Source of the DNA: Bacillota bacterium
Lineage (GTDB): Bacteria; Bacillota; Clostridia; Lachnospirales; Lachnospiraceae
NCBI GenBank assembly: GCA_023460575.1
Contig: JAEWPQ010000183.1
Coordinates: forward strand, 1 to 33,845
DNA: 33,845 nucleotides
Reading direction: 5' to 3'
Each line of letters starts with the position of its first letter. The first letter of the stretch is position 1. The position numbers were made by a program, and so were the translations under genes. Below are positions 1-8,543 of the stretch, in pieces. The notes beneath the pieces are model-generated. The model made no database searches. It saw only the letters and a program-made list of their open reading frames with translations, and had not been told where the DNA came from.

Positions 1-645
1 TCCTGCTGCAAATATGGGATTCAGGTAAATACAGTTAAAGCCAAGTGCCTGGATATAATCCAGATTTTCAAAGATCCCTTTCAGCGTTCCACCTAATCTT
101 GATTTGCATACCTTTCCATTATCTAAAACTACTTCCTTTGGCTGTTGTGGTGAAATATATCTCCCGCAGGCAAAGCTATCAGGAAATATATTATACACTA
201 CTGCTTTTTTAAACCACGCCGGAACATCTGGTATCTCATTTTTTAATATGTAGGGGTATTGGTAATACTCGCTTCTTCCTTCCATAATCTCCCCTTCAAA
301 ATAAATATCAGCAAGCTCCTTTGTAAAGCGCTCTGAGTAATAATATGTCCATTCTCCTTCATTTTGCAGTTTAAAATAATAACAGACACGGGGAAACGGG
401 GTTTCAAATGTTGCTTCAAAATAGTCAAAAAATTCATCCTTTGCTTTTATTTCCATCACAATTTCTTTAAAGACAACTGGTGTGGCAGGACAAGCCCGGT
501 CACCATAGTATAAGGTACAAGCAGTAACATTATCTATTTGTGTGCGAATTCTTATTGTCAATCTATTTTCAGTATCAGCAAATGCATAATTTGATAATGG
601 AATATGCAGGACTGCCTCACGATTTATTTTCATATTGTTTTTCAT
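1..645 (-). CDS. GH13 alpha-glycosidase (neopullulanase/cyclomaltodextrinase type), N-terminal part
   Basis: The 215 visible codons run off the left edge. The first ~125 residues form a beta-rich domain of the kind found at the start of GH13_20 enzymes. The start of the catalytic barrel follows, with AVVYNIFPDSFACG and then GGTLKGIFENLDYIQALGF and IYLNPIF, hallmarks of neopullulanases and maltogenic amylases. There is no signal peptide, so it should act in the cytoplasm on imported maltodextrins. Its ATG overlaps the stop of the upstream permease (TAATG), which implies translational coupling and makes it the last visible gene of the maltodextrin operon. The catalytic Asp/Glu/Asp lie outside the window, so exact specificity cannot be judged. 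Confidence 0.88.
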   Translation of the reverse strand, partial: MKNNMKINREAVLHIPLSNYAFADTENRLTIRIRTQIDNVTACTLYYGDRACPATPVVFKEIVMEIKAKDEFFDYFEATFETPFPRVCYYFKLQNEGEWTYYYSERFTKELADIYFEGEIMEGRSEYYQYPYILKNEIPDVPAWFKKAVVYNIFPDSFACGRYISPQQPKEVVLDNGKVCKSRLGGTLKGIFENLDYIQALGFNCIYLNPIFAAG

Positions 646-1487
646 TATCCTTTCACTCCTCCTGTTACCAGTCCTGATACCATATATTTTTGTATGGCAA
701 AAAACAGGATCAAAATAGGTATTGATACTAAAATTGCGGCTGCTGAAAACAAGGACCAGCTTCTGCTGTAATCATTGGCCTGAAGCTGATAAAGCCCACC
801 TGCAAGATTATAGTTTTCCTCTTTCATTAAAAATGTAGTTGCAAATAGATACTCATTCCATACAAAGATCAATACCATGACCGCAGTTACGATAATAGAC
901 GGTCTGGCAAGCGGTAAAATAATTTTCCATATAATCTGTCCCGAACTTCCGCCATCAATTCTTGCAGATTCTTCAATTTCGATTGGAATGGTATCAAAAT
1001 AACCTTTCATATTCCAAATGCTGAATATACACATGCTTCCTGCATAAATCAGAATTAATCCGATGTAATTATTTAGAAGGTTCATATTTTTGAATAATCG
1101 AAAGATGGCAAACATGGATAAAATCTGAGGAAAGGCATTTAGAATTAACAATAGCTTCAGCATTTCATTTCTTCCCCGAAACCGAAAACGGGAAAATGCA
1201 TATGACGCTGTCACGGAAGTACCCATCGCAAGTACCATTGTTCCCAGACTTAGAACCAGCGAATTCTTAAACCATATAAGAAATGGCTCTTCCATCAGGA
1301 TGGCTGCGTAATTTTTCAGAGTGGGGTTCTTCGGAAATAATAATCCGCTCCCAAATGCAGAGCTTTCACTACTTATGGAAAGCGAAAATGCATATAAAAT
1401 AGGAATCATGGTTGTGAAACACAGCAGTATAAAAAATATATTTAAGATGCTTAAACGGACGATGCGTTTTGCTGTTTTTTTCTTCAT
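645..1487 (-). CDS. ABC sugar permease, MalG type (CUT1 family)
   Basis: A 280-residue inner-membrane protein with about six hydrophobic segments. The cytoplasmic EAA loop appears as EESARIDGGSSGQIIWKIIL, the contact site for the shared ATPase. The start ATG overlaps the stop of the MalF-like gene by 4 bases (ATGA) and has a GGGAGG ribosome site. With the neighbouring binding protein and second permease it forms a maltodextrin importer. No ATPase gene is visible in the window; Firmicutes CUT1 importers often borrow a distant MsmX-type ATPase. Substrate is inferred from the amylase and GH13 neighbours. Confidence 0.9.
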   Translation of the reverse strand: MKKKTAKRIVRLSILNIFFILLCFTTMIPILYAFSLSISSESSAFGSGLLFPKNPTLKNYAAILMEEPFLIWFKNSLVLSLGTMVLAMGTSVTASYAFSRFRFRGRNEMLKLLLILNAFPQILSMFAIFRLFKNMNLLNNYIGLILIYAGSMCIFSIWNMKGYFDTIPIEIEESARIDGGSSGQIIWKIILPLARPSIIVTAVMVLIFVWNEYLFATTFLMKEENYNLAGGLYQLQANDYSRSWSLFSAAAILVSIPILILFFAIQKYMVSGLVTGGVKG

Positions 1488-2374
1488 GCTCTTTCCTCCC
1501 CAATACCTCGATTGACAAATAAAGAAAATAAAACAATGAATCCAAATATCACAATGGAAACAGCAGAAGAAAGCCCATAATTATTGGATACAAACGCATT
1601 TTGGTGTGCATATGTAATAACGGTTTGAAGAGTAGCTCCTGTAAGAGAACCTTTTTGCATCGTCAATAAATAGATAATATCAAACTGCTTAAAGGTGGTA
1701 AATGTTGTCATAATGATGGAAGGTGCTAAAACAGGCTTAATAGATGGAATTGTGATATATAAATTTTGTGCCCACCATCCGCCTCCATCTAATTTTGCGC
1801 TTTCATAACAGCTGATATCTACACTCTGCAATGCCCCATCCATCATCATGATAAGAAATGGCAGTGCCATCCACAAATTTAATACCATACAGGAAATAAA
1901 AGCGGGAATATTTTCAGATAAAAAATCCATGTTAGATAACCCGAATGCTGAACGTATTTTATTTAGCAAGCCGTACTGGGGATTATAAATGCCTACTTTC
2001 CATAATAAAATTGATATGTAAGCGGGCATAGCCCAGGGAAACATCAGTAATGTCTTGTACAGCCTTGCCAGTTTTAGTCCGTCTGCATTTAGTGCCAACG
2101 CAATAAAAAACGCAAGCAAAATCTGAATTACCATATTTAAAACGGTCCAGATGATTGTAGTCAGCAATGCAGACAAAAAACCTGAATCCAGTTTCGTTAA
2201 TGCACGTCTGTAATTATCAAATGCTATAAATTCGTAGTCCGTCCAGTGATACAGATTCATATTCGTAAATGAAATATATATGGTATAAATAATGGGAAAA
2301 ACCACAATTAACCCGATTAATAAAATTGAGGGAAGACTATATTCCCATGGAATAATCTTGTTTTTCTTGTTCAT
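1484..2374 (-). CDS. ABC sugar permease, MalF type (CUT1 family)
   Basis: About 296 residues, with a polar N-terminus (MNKKNKIIPWEYSLPS) followed by six predicted membrane spans. The EAA-like loop reads CYESAKLDGGGWWAQNLYIT. An upstream in-frame ATG at 2407 has no ribosome site, whereas the ATG at 2374 follows AGGGAG by 12 bases, so I chose the latter. It pairs with the MalG-type permease through a 4-base overlap. It is separated from the binding-protein gene by a perfect hairpin that may set their relative expression. Role: pore half of a maltodextrin/oligosaccharide importer; substrate inferred from neighbours. Confidence 0.9.
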   Translation of the reverse strand: MNKKNKIIPWEYSLPSILLIGLIVVFPIIYTIYISFTNMNLYHWTDYEFIAFDNYRRALTKLDSGFLSALLTTIIWTVLNMVIQILLAFFIALALNADGLKLARLYKTLLMFPWAMPAYISILLWKVGIYNPQYGLLNKIRSAFGLSNMDFLSENIPAFISCMVLNLWMALPFLIMMMDGALQSVDISCYESAKLDGGGWWAQNLYITIPSIKPVLAPSIIMTTFTTFKQFDIIYLLTMQKGSLTGATLQTVITYAHQNAFVSNNYGLSSAVSIVIFGFIVLFSLFVNRGIGEERA

Positions 2375-2420
2375 ATCAATTGCCTGCTCCCTATCTGTAA
2401 AACGCATCCTATGGCTTTTT

Positions 2421-2461
2421 GTATGACCGGCCAGCTGCTTAAAATAGTTAGCCGGTCATAC
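2421..2461 (-). promoter_or_regulatory. Intercistronic hairpin between binding protein and permease genes
   Basis: GTATGACCGGC (2421-2431) is perfectly inverted at 2451-2461 around a 19-base spacer, giving an 11-bp stem in the mRNA between the malE-like and malF-like genes. No T-run follows on the minus strand, so it is not a classic terminator. It resembles malE-malF intercistronic structures that protect the upstream message and lower permease expression. Confidence 0.6.
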
Positions 2462-2485
2462 GAGGAAATAATAAAGCAGACAGCC

Positions 2486-3724
2486 TTATTGCATATCTGC
2501 GATTGCAGTCTCTGCCTTTTTCTGATATTCATCAGCAGCAATGTTTATATCTTTTCCTGATTTATTGACCGCTGCAAGAAGTGATTCTGCTGGTCCCCAC
2601 ATAACGCTCATTTGGGGAATATTTGGCATTGGCTGGGCAATATCAGCAGTCCGCCTCATGGCAGCTATCATTTCATCATTTGCAACAGATGCCTCATTAT
2701 AAGATTTTAGATTTGCCGGCGCGCATCCTGAATTTTCTGCCAGTTCAATTCCAAGCTGGGGATCTGCTATTTCTTTCAGTACCTTTTCCACTGCCTCTTT
2801 TTTGGACTCAGCTGCATGTTTCATAACACCAATTCCCTGCACGCCTGAATATGGCACCAGTGTATTACCGTTTGGAAGGGTGAAATCACATAGAGATTTT
2901 ATTCCATAATTGATCTTAGCTTCTTTCACTCCTGATATCAGCCATGGTCCTCCAATAATTGCCGCTGCTTTTTTGTCTTTAAAAAGGGCATTTACCGTAT
3001 TATAATCCCCGTCTGCTTCCAGCTGCGCAAACTTTTTATTATATTCAATTGCCTCTTTTGTCTTTTCGCCGCTCAATCCTGCCCTGGCCTGCTCATCTAT
3101 AATATATCCTCCAAATCCATTAATAAAGGGAGCTACATTATATGCGGTTGAATGCTGGTTCACTAAAGCATAAGTTCCGGCAGCGGTGTCTGTATGGCTT
3201 TTCATATAGGAATAAAGTTCTTCTGTGGCAGAAGGCACTTCTCCCTCCCACAAATCCTTATTATAAATGAAAAGCAGTGTTTCAAAGTAGACAGGCATAA
3301 GGTATTGAGATCCCTTATAATTTCCTGCTTTCAGTGTCATGGGAAGCATATCGGCGTAAACGGTTTTGTCAATTACATCCGTGACAGGTGCCAAAGCTCC
3401 CATTTCAACGAACATTCCAAGAGAGTCATGGGCATACATATACAGATCAGGACCATTTACATCATCACTTCCATATAGTTTTATCTGATCTGTCAGGCCG
3501 TTCTTCTGCTCAAACTTAACGGTGATCCCATCATCACTTAAAGCATCATTCAAACGATTTTCCATCAACTGTATGATTGCCTTATCTCCATCATGCCAAA
3601 TACGGATAGTGTTCAATGATTCCTTATCTCCCTGCTTCGCTGCACCGCTGTCCGTGTTCTTACTGCATCCTGTAAAAATTACGGCAGCCACTGCAATTAA
3701 CAAAACCATTGCCATCTTCTTCAC
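2486..3724 (-). CDS. Extracellular maltodextrin-binding lipoprotein (MalE type)
   Basis: A 412-residue solute-binding protein. It starts with GTG at 3724, nine bases after GGAGG. The signal peptide ends in the lipobox FTGC, so Cys20 should be lipidated and the protein anchored outside the membrane. Downstream sequence has the family 1 solute-binding pattern (IRIWHDGDKAIIQLMENRL, MYAHDSLGMFVEMGALAPV, KKAAAIIGGPW, MSVMWGPAESLLAAV), as in maltose-binding proteins. It sits between the secreted amylase and the permeases, so it should capture amylase products and deliver them to the importer. Confidence 0.92.
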   Translation of the reverse strand: MKKMAMVLLIAVAAVIFTGCSKNTDSGAAKQGDKESLNTIRIWHDGDKAIIQLMENRLNDALSDDGITVKFEQKNGLTDQIKLYGSDDVNGPDLYMYAHDSLGMFVEMGALAPVTDVIDKTVYADMLPMTLKAGNYKGSQYLMPVYFETLLFIYNKDLWEGEVPSATEELYSYMKSHTDTAAGTYALVNQHSTAYNVAPFINGFGGYIIDEQARAGLSGEKTKEAIEYNKKFAQLEADGDYNTVNALFKDKKAAAIIGGPWLISGVKEAKINYGIKSLCDFTLPNGNTLVPYSGVQGIGVMKHAAESKKEAVEKVLKEIADPQLGIELAENSGCAPANLKSYNEASVANDEMIAAMRRTADIAQPMPNIPQMSVMWGPAESLLAAVNKSGKDINIAADEYQKKAETAIADMQ

Positions 3725-3769
3725 TTCTCATATCCTCCATTCAAAATTATGAAACTATTTCGCTGATCT

Positions 3770-5755
3770 TTACCAGTCTGTGCTTACTTTCCCGGAACCT
3801 GTTAATGGTACCGTATAGCTGCGGTTTTCCCCGGTTTGCCATATGGCATTACCTGCCGCATTCTTCTTAACCGCTTTAAATTCAATTTTCTGGCCTGCCG
3901 GAAGATAAACAGTTAAATCCCACTCAGGATAGTTTGGGCAGAGTGCAGGACCTGCCGCTTTGACTGGATCCCAATTTCCAAGTTCTGCACAGTTTCCTGA
4001 GATATAAACGTTCTGCCCCCAGTCCGTAGACGCATTACGGATATGAAAGGTCACCGGAATTGTCTCACCTGCGTTTTCATCTGCCACATATATTTTAGAA
4101 GTGTCTCCGGTAAGTGTTATTGTGACTTTCCTGTCTGACGATACTGTTATTTTATCATTGGGATTCATTACATTGACTAACGTAGTTCCTGGCTTAATGG
4201 TGCTTTCAGCACGTATGGACATTGTTTCGGTATCTGTTCCTTTGGAATTATGAAATGCACAAATTAATTCCTGCCCTGCATTATTTCCGCTGTCCATTCT
4301 TCTTGAAAAAGCATAGGTATGCATTGACGTCCACATTTCACGCTGTGTACCATAGCTCAAGGCTTCATATTTTCCACGAAGATCGTTTAAAGTCCGGATA
4401 AGCTTATATGTATTCGTTGATGTATTAAAATAGTCTTTTAAAATATTGCCGTTACTATCCTTAGTTACCATAGACCAGCGATTCCAGGTATCTGCAATCC
4501 CGTTGATTCCCTGACCATTGGCATTTCCTCTGTTCTGCTCCGTCCCCTGAAAGACTACCGGAGTCCCTCTTGCTGTAAATATAAAAGTTAATGCATTATG
4601 GAGTTTATCTACATCTCCCCCCGCTTCAGTCAGAAAACGATTACGATCGTGATTGTCAATAAATGTGACCATATCATTCAGATGAGTGCCATAAAGATGA
4701 TCCTGAGCTAAAATGGATTGAAGTGATATTTCCGATGTGTTGTTAAAATTCTTTCCATATGCAAAATCATTTACGATTGCCTGGAACAGCAGAAAATCAA
4801 GCATACCTGTCTCAGCATTATCTCCAACCCAGTCCTTTATAAAGTCCACATCCATATCAAAGTTTTCCCCAAAGGTTGCAACACCTAAATATTCCTGTAA
4901 ATCATGAATATCAGAAGGTTTCATACATTTTGCCGCATCCACTCTGGCAGCGTCTGCCCCCGTATAGGTAAACCAGTTTTTTATCGAGTCAAACATTGCA
5001 CGTTTTGCATCCTGATTATCAAAGTCTATATCATCCAAACCACCCAGGTCATGATCTTCTAGCATCTGTGTGCTTGTTGATGTATGGGGATGCTCTATGT
5101 CAAAGTTGATATCTCCTTTATTGTGATACCATGAGACATTATTAAACGGCGCCGCCGGCTGCAGCTGAGTGCCCTCTTTTAATCCTGTGCCATTGGTATA
5201 ATGAGCATTGCTTCCGATTCCCTGAAGGTAATCTCCTACGTGATTGGGAACAACATCAAAAATAACCTTAATTCCATTATCATGGCAAACCTCTACCAGT
5301 TCCTTCAGCTTATCCTTGCTGGCCTGAGGATCTTTTGAGCCAAAATAGCGGTTAGCTCGATTGGGATCAAATACATTATACCCATGATAGGCAGAAGGCC
5401 ACTGTCTGCCATTGGCATCCGGTATTCCCCAAAGCTGTGGATCGGAAACCGGTGAAATCCAGATAGCGGTATATCCCATATCCTTAATATAAGAAATTTT
5501 ATCTATGATACCCTGCCAGTCACCGCCATGCATATAACGAAAATCTTCTTCTGAGTTTTCTGCAAAGCGAAAAGCTTCACCTGATGCATTATTCGTCTTA
5601 TCCCCATCATAAAAACGGTCAACCATAATCTGATAAACAGACTCTCCCCGAAGACTTTCTGCTGCATTTACCTTTGTTGGAGGTAATAGCGGCATTATCA
5701 TAATGAAACAAAGTACAAAGCATGTAATACGTTTTAATATCTTTTTCACTACCAT
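3770..5755 (-). CDS. Secreted alpha-amylase (GH13) with C-terminal starch-binding CBM20
   Basis: 661 residues from the ATG at 5755, which follows GAAGGAAGGGGAA; an ATG at 5797 lacks a ribosome site. Residues 1-31 are a signal peptide ending VNA. The four GH13 blocks are visible: DVVPNH (167-172), RVDAAK with nucleophile Asp273, GENF with acid/base Glu297, and FIDNHD with Asp370. A C-domain follows, and residues ~565-661 form CBM20 (ISGNCAELGNWDP; terminal TDW). The catalytic part resembles GH13_2 cyclodextrin glucanotransferases, but the D (IPT) domain usual in those enzymes is absent, so hydrolysis is more likely than cyclisation. First gene of the operon; degrades starch outside the cell. 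Confidence 0.92.
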   Translation of the reverse strand: MVVKKILKRITCFVLCFIMIMPLLPPTKVNAAESLRGESVYQIMVDRFYDGDKTNNASGEAFRFAENSEEDFRYMHGGDWQGIIDKISYIKDMGYTAIWISPVSDPQLWGIPDANGRQWPSAYHGYNVFDPNRANRYFGSKDPQASKDKLKELVEVCHDNGIKVIFDVVPNHVGDYLQGIGSNAHYTNGTGLKEGTQLQPAAPFNNVSWYHNKGDINFDIEHPHTSTSTQMLEDHDLGGLDDIDFDNQDAKRAMFDSIKNWFTYTGADAARVDAAKCMKPSDIHDLQEYLGVATFGENFDMDVDFIKDWVGDNAETGMLDFLLFQAIVNDFAYGKNFNNTSEISLQSILAQDHLYGTHLNDMVTFIDNHDRNRFLTEAGGDVDKLHNALTFIFTARGTPVVFQGTEQNRGNANGQGINGIADTWNRWSMVTKDSNGNILKDYFNTSTNTYKLIRTLNDLRGKYEALSYGTQREMWTSMHTYAFSRRMDSGNNAGQELICAFHNSKGTDTETMSIRAESTIKPGTTLVNVMNPNDKITVSSDRKVTITLTGDTSKIYVADENAGETIPVTFHIRNASTDWGQNVYISGNCAELGNWDPVKAAGPALCPNYPEWDLTVYLPAGQKIEFKAVKKNAAGNAIWQTGENRSYTVPLTGSGKVSTDW

Positions 5756-5820
5756 TTCCCCTTCCTTCTTCAATGATACGTTGTTAACTATTTTCATAAA
5801 ACACCGGTATTTATATGTAA

Positions 5821-5848
5821 ATTATAACAATTATGTTTCGATAAACAA
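5821..5848 (-). promoter_or_regulatory. Promoter of the amylase operon with embedded palindrome
   Basis: On the minus strand TTGTTT (5843-5848) and TATAAT (5821-5826) are separated by 16 bases. The palindrome TGTTT-CGAT-AAACA (5834-5847) overlaps the -35 and spacer, the position expected for a repressor. It is a plausible site for the divergent LacI-type protein or for catabolite control, though the central CG is off-centre compared with a cre box. Confidence 0.55.
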
Positions 5849-5864
5849 AGTTTTTTCATACATA

Positions 5865-5895
5865 TTGCTTGATTTTTCTAGGTAAACGTTATACT
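5865..5895 (+). promoter_or_regulatory. Promoter and possible operator of the LacI-type gene
   Basis: TTGCTT (5865-5870) and TATACT (5890-5895) lie 19 bases apart; TTGATT at 5869 gives a 15-base alternative. GTAAACGTTATAC overlaps the -10 and is centred on CG with an AACGTT core, as in LacI-family operators, which suggests autoregulation. Spacing is not ideal, so the promoter call is tentative. Confidence 0.4.
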
Positions 5896-5927
5896 ATTTA
5901 AATACGAGTTAGAGAAAGGGGAGTCCT

Positions 5928-6947
5928 ATGGCTGTAACGATAAAAGATGTTGCCAGAGAGGCCGGCGTTTCAACGGCTACTGTTTCTAAAATATTAAACA
6001 ACAAGCCTTATATTTCGGAAAGTACTACCAGGCGGGTTATGGAAGTGATGAAACGTCTCAATTATCATCCAAATGCGCAGGCCAGTAATTTTAAATGTAA
6101 ACGTACTGGTAACATTATATTTCTTGCCGTTACGCAACTATACACAGCCTTTCATAATCCACATATGTTTGAAATACTGTGCGGCGCACAAAATGTAATT
6201 CGGAATAAAAACTATAATTTGTCTTTCATGGGAGTTTCTGATAAACAGGATGCTTATGATTTGGCAATAAAAACGGTTGGCTGTAACACTGCTGATGGCA
6301 TGTTGGTACATGGCTCTGCAACCTCAAGATCATTGATTGATTTTTTAGTAAAAAATGATTTTCCACACATTATAATCGGCAGACCCCCATTTGCCAGTCC
6401 TTCTTCCTGGATTGACACCAACAATCGTGTATCCGGACAAATGGCAATGGAGTATCTGGAGAAGTGCGGCTATTCTCAAATCGCATTTATAGGAGGTCCA
6501 AAAAGTGATGAGATTTCAAGACACCGTCTTCAGGGTTTTGTATCATATATGAATATTAACGGTCTGGCCATACAAGATGATTTTATAAAATACGGTACGT
6601 ATACAAAAGAAAGCGGATATTTAATGATGGAAGAGCTGCTATGCCAGCCAACTCTCCCCGATGCAGTTATCTGTGAAAACAATCAGATTGCAATGGGAGC
6701 AGTCCGTGCAATTGAAAAACATCTATTATCAATACCAGAAGATATTGGACTCATTACTTTTGACGATTATCCCTTATCTCAGCTCATTGATCCTCCTCTT
6801 ACTGTTGTTGACATTGATGTACATGAAATGGGAAGACAGGCGGCTTCTATATTATTGCAAAAGATTAAAAATCCGTCACTTCAAGTCCAGTCATTTGTGA
6901 CTCTTCCTAATCTGATTATACGCTCATCAACGAAAAATCAAAACTAA
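5928..6947 (+). CDS. LacI/GalR-family transcriptional regulator
   Basis: 339 residues. The N-terminal helix-turn-helix and hinge are textbook (TIKDVAREAGVSTATVSKIL, then LNYHPNAQA). The rest is a periplasmic-binding-protein-like sensor domain (FIGGPKSDEISRHRLQGF; DAVICENNQIAMGAVRAI; GLITFDDYPLSQLIDPPLT). AGAAAGGGGAG lies before the ATG. It is divergent from the amylase-maltodextrin operon, so it most likely controls that operon in response to a maltodextrin, like MalR-type regulators. The effector is inferred, not seen. Confidence 0.9.
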   Translation: MAVTIKDVAREAGVSTATVSKILNNKPYISESTTRRVMEVMKRLNYHPNAQASNFKCKRTGNIIFLAVTQLYTAFHNPHMFEILCGAQNVIRNKNYNLSFMGVSDKQDAYDLAIKTVGCNTADGMLVHGSATSRSLIDFLVKNDFPHIIIGRPPFASPSSWIDTNNRVSGQMAMEYLEKCGYSQIAFIGGPKSDEISRHRLQGFVSYMNINGLAIQDDFIKYGTYTKESGYLMMEELLCQPTLPDAVICENNQIAMGAVRAIEKHLLSIPEDIGLITFDDYPLSQLIDPPLTVVDIDVHEMGRQAASILLQKIKNPSLQVQSFVTLPNLIIRSSTKNQN

Positions 6948-7004
6948 ATGCGATTTTCAATCACATTATTGTATGCGAAGCAAATACACGAATGCTGGAT
7001 TCTG

Positions 7005-7033
7005 TTGCTTTTCTCTTCTAAATTTAGTAAAAT
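7005..7033 (+). promoter_or_regulatory. Promoter of the TetR-type gene
   Basis: TTGCTT (7005-7010) and TAAAAT (7028-7033) with an ideal 17-base spacer, 22 bases before the chosen ATG. This promoter lies inside the apparent 5' extension of the reading frame, which supports the internal start. Confidence 0.6.
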
Positions 7034-7055
7034 ACAATTAGAAGAAGGTGTACCT

Positions 7056-7640
7056 ATGGATTACAAATTAGATCTACGCGTAATTAAAACACAAAACAAT
7101 ATAAAAAATACATTTATACAATTACTTAATGAAAAGGATTTTGAACAAATAACAATCCAAAACATATTAGAAAAAGCATTAATAAATCGTTCAACTTTTT
7201 ATAAATATTATGCAGACAAATTTGATCTTGCTAAAACTATATCTGAAGAAATTCTTACTGACTATTCCCTTTTCCTGGATGAAAGATTCGCAGGCAAAAA
7301 TAGCGATGATTTATCACAATATATAAAAGCCGTCTATGATAAACTTCTGAATCAAAAAGATATGATATGCGCTCTATGGAAAATTAATACATATTCTATA
7401 CATGTTTACGATGATATGCAGATGCTGTTGAAAAACAAATACAAAGCTTATATAGCTGAGCACAATGTATCCAATACAGAACTTGCTGATTACCATGCAT
7501 GTATCTATGCATCTTTAGTCACAACCACAATAAAATATATTTTTGACAATAATGGACAAAGTATGACTCATAAGATTGTTGAAAGTTTAAAACCTTTTTT
7601 AGATTCAGTTATCTTTCATCAAGATATAAGCTTGAAGTGA
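7056..7640 (+). CDS. TetR/AcrR-family transcriptional regulator
   Basis: About 194 residues from the ATG at 7056, preceded by AGAAGAAGGTG. The open frame extends back to 6948, but a good promoter lies within that extension. The N-terminal helix-turn-helix is typical of TetR proteins (ITIQNILEKALINRSTFYKY, ending YYADKFDL). The C-terminal ligand domain is poorly conserved. It follows the LacI-type gene by about 110 bases with its own promoter, so it need not belong to the maltodextrin unit. Target unknown; a palindrome at 13.3 and 13.9 kb has a shape TetR proteins often bind, but nothing links the two directly. Confidence 0.83.
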   Translation: MDYKLDLRVIKTQNNIKNTFIQLLNEKDFEQITIQNILEKALINRSTFYKYYADKFDLAKTISEEILTDYSLFLDERFAGKNSDDLSQYIKAVYDKLLNQKDMICALWKINTYSIHVYDDMQMLLKNKYKAYIAEHNVSNTELADYHACIYASLVTTTIKYIFDNNGQSMTHKIVESLKPFLDSVIFHQDISLK

Positions 7641-7692
7641 TACTAATATTAATTTACATCAAATACGGCATTAATATCTATGATGACACATA

Positions 7693-7751
7693 GCATAAGC
7701 CACCAGGATCAAAGAATGATTTTTGGTGGCTTAGCTTATGCCATGTTTTTT
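7693..7751 (+). terminator. Intrinsic terminator after the TetR-type gene
   Basis: GCATAAGCCACC (7693-7704) pairs with GGTGGCTTA and the following CTTATGC, with a short bulge in the right arm. TTTTTT follows at 7746-7751. It ends plus-strand transcription converging on the gpmA-type gene. Confidence 0.6.
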
Positions 7752-7762
7752 ATCTATGTATC

Positions 7763-8530
7763 TTATACAGCGCTTTTTATTGATTTTGTTTTCCCCTGAT
7801 TTGCTACCATCTTCATTTTTGCAGCTATCTCATCGGGATTTCCTAAAAACTGTTTTTTAATGACCGTGAGTGTATCATCCAGTCTATATACCAAGGGGAT
7901 GCCCGTTGCCAGATTAAGCTCTATGATTTCCTGTTGGGAAAGATGCTCCAGATACATAATCAGGGCCCTCAGGGAATTTCCATGGGCTGTAATCAGTACT
8001 CTTTTTCCTTCCATAAGCTGTGGTCTGATCTGCTTCTCAAAGTATGGAATAACCCGCGCGATGGTGTCTTTCAGACTTTCCGCTAACGGCAACTGGTTTT
8101 CCGCCACATTATGATATGCGTTCTGATGCGACGGATTTCTTTCATCCTGCGGCTCCAGGGACGGTGGCTGTACATCAAAAGAACGCCGCCAGATTCTCAC
8201 CTGTTCCTCTCCATATTTTTCAGCCGTCTGTGACTTATTTAATCCCTGTAATGCCCCATAATGGCGCTCATTAAGCTGCCAGGCCTTTATTACAGGCAGC
8301 CATTCTGCATCCATTTCCTCCAGAGCTAAATTCAGCGTATGGATTGCACGTTTCAGATAAGAGGTATAGCAGATGTCAAATTCATATCCCTGCTCCTTAA
8401 ACAACCGGCCAGCTTCTCTTGCTTCTTCTTTGCCGGCTTCTGATAAGTCAACATCTGTCCAGCCGGTAAACAGATTTTCTAAATTCCAGATACTTTCTCC
8501 ATGACGGAGCAATACTAATTGATGACTCAT
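7763..8530 (-). CDS. gpmA: 2,3-bisphosphoglycerate-dependent phosphoglycerate mutase
   Basis: 255 residues from the ATG at 8530, which follows GGGAGGGA by six bases; the frame opens further upstream without a ribosome site. The phosphohistidine motif LVLLRHGESIWN is at the N-terminus, followed by FTGWTDVDLSEAG, LNERHYGALQGLNK and the second active-site block ITAHGNSLRAL, all diagnostic of dPGM. It interconverts 3- and 2-phosphoglycerate in glycolysis, in the cytoplasm. The gene begins 13 bases after the aldolase stop, so the two should be co-transcribed. Confidence 0.95.
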   Translation of the reverse strand: MSHQLVLLRHGESIWNLENLFTGWTDVDLSEAGKEEAREAGRLFKEQGYEFDICYTSYLKRAIHTLNLALEEMDAEWLPVIKAWQLNERHYGALQGLNKSQTAEKYGEEQVRIWRRSFDVQPPSLEPQDERNPSHQNAYHNVAENQLPLAESLKDTIARVIPYFEKQIRPQLMEGKRVLITAHGNSLRALIMYLEHLSQQEIIELNLATGIPLVYRLDDTLTVIKKQFLGNPDEIAAKMKMVANQGKTKSIKSAV

Positions 8531-8543
8531 ATTCAGTCCCTCC

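Noticed and set aside
5756..5797. Upstream start for the amylase
   Set aside because: No ribosome site, and the extension would put charged residues ahead of an otherwise normal signal peptide.
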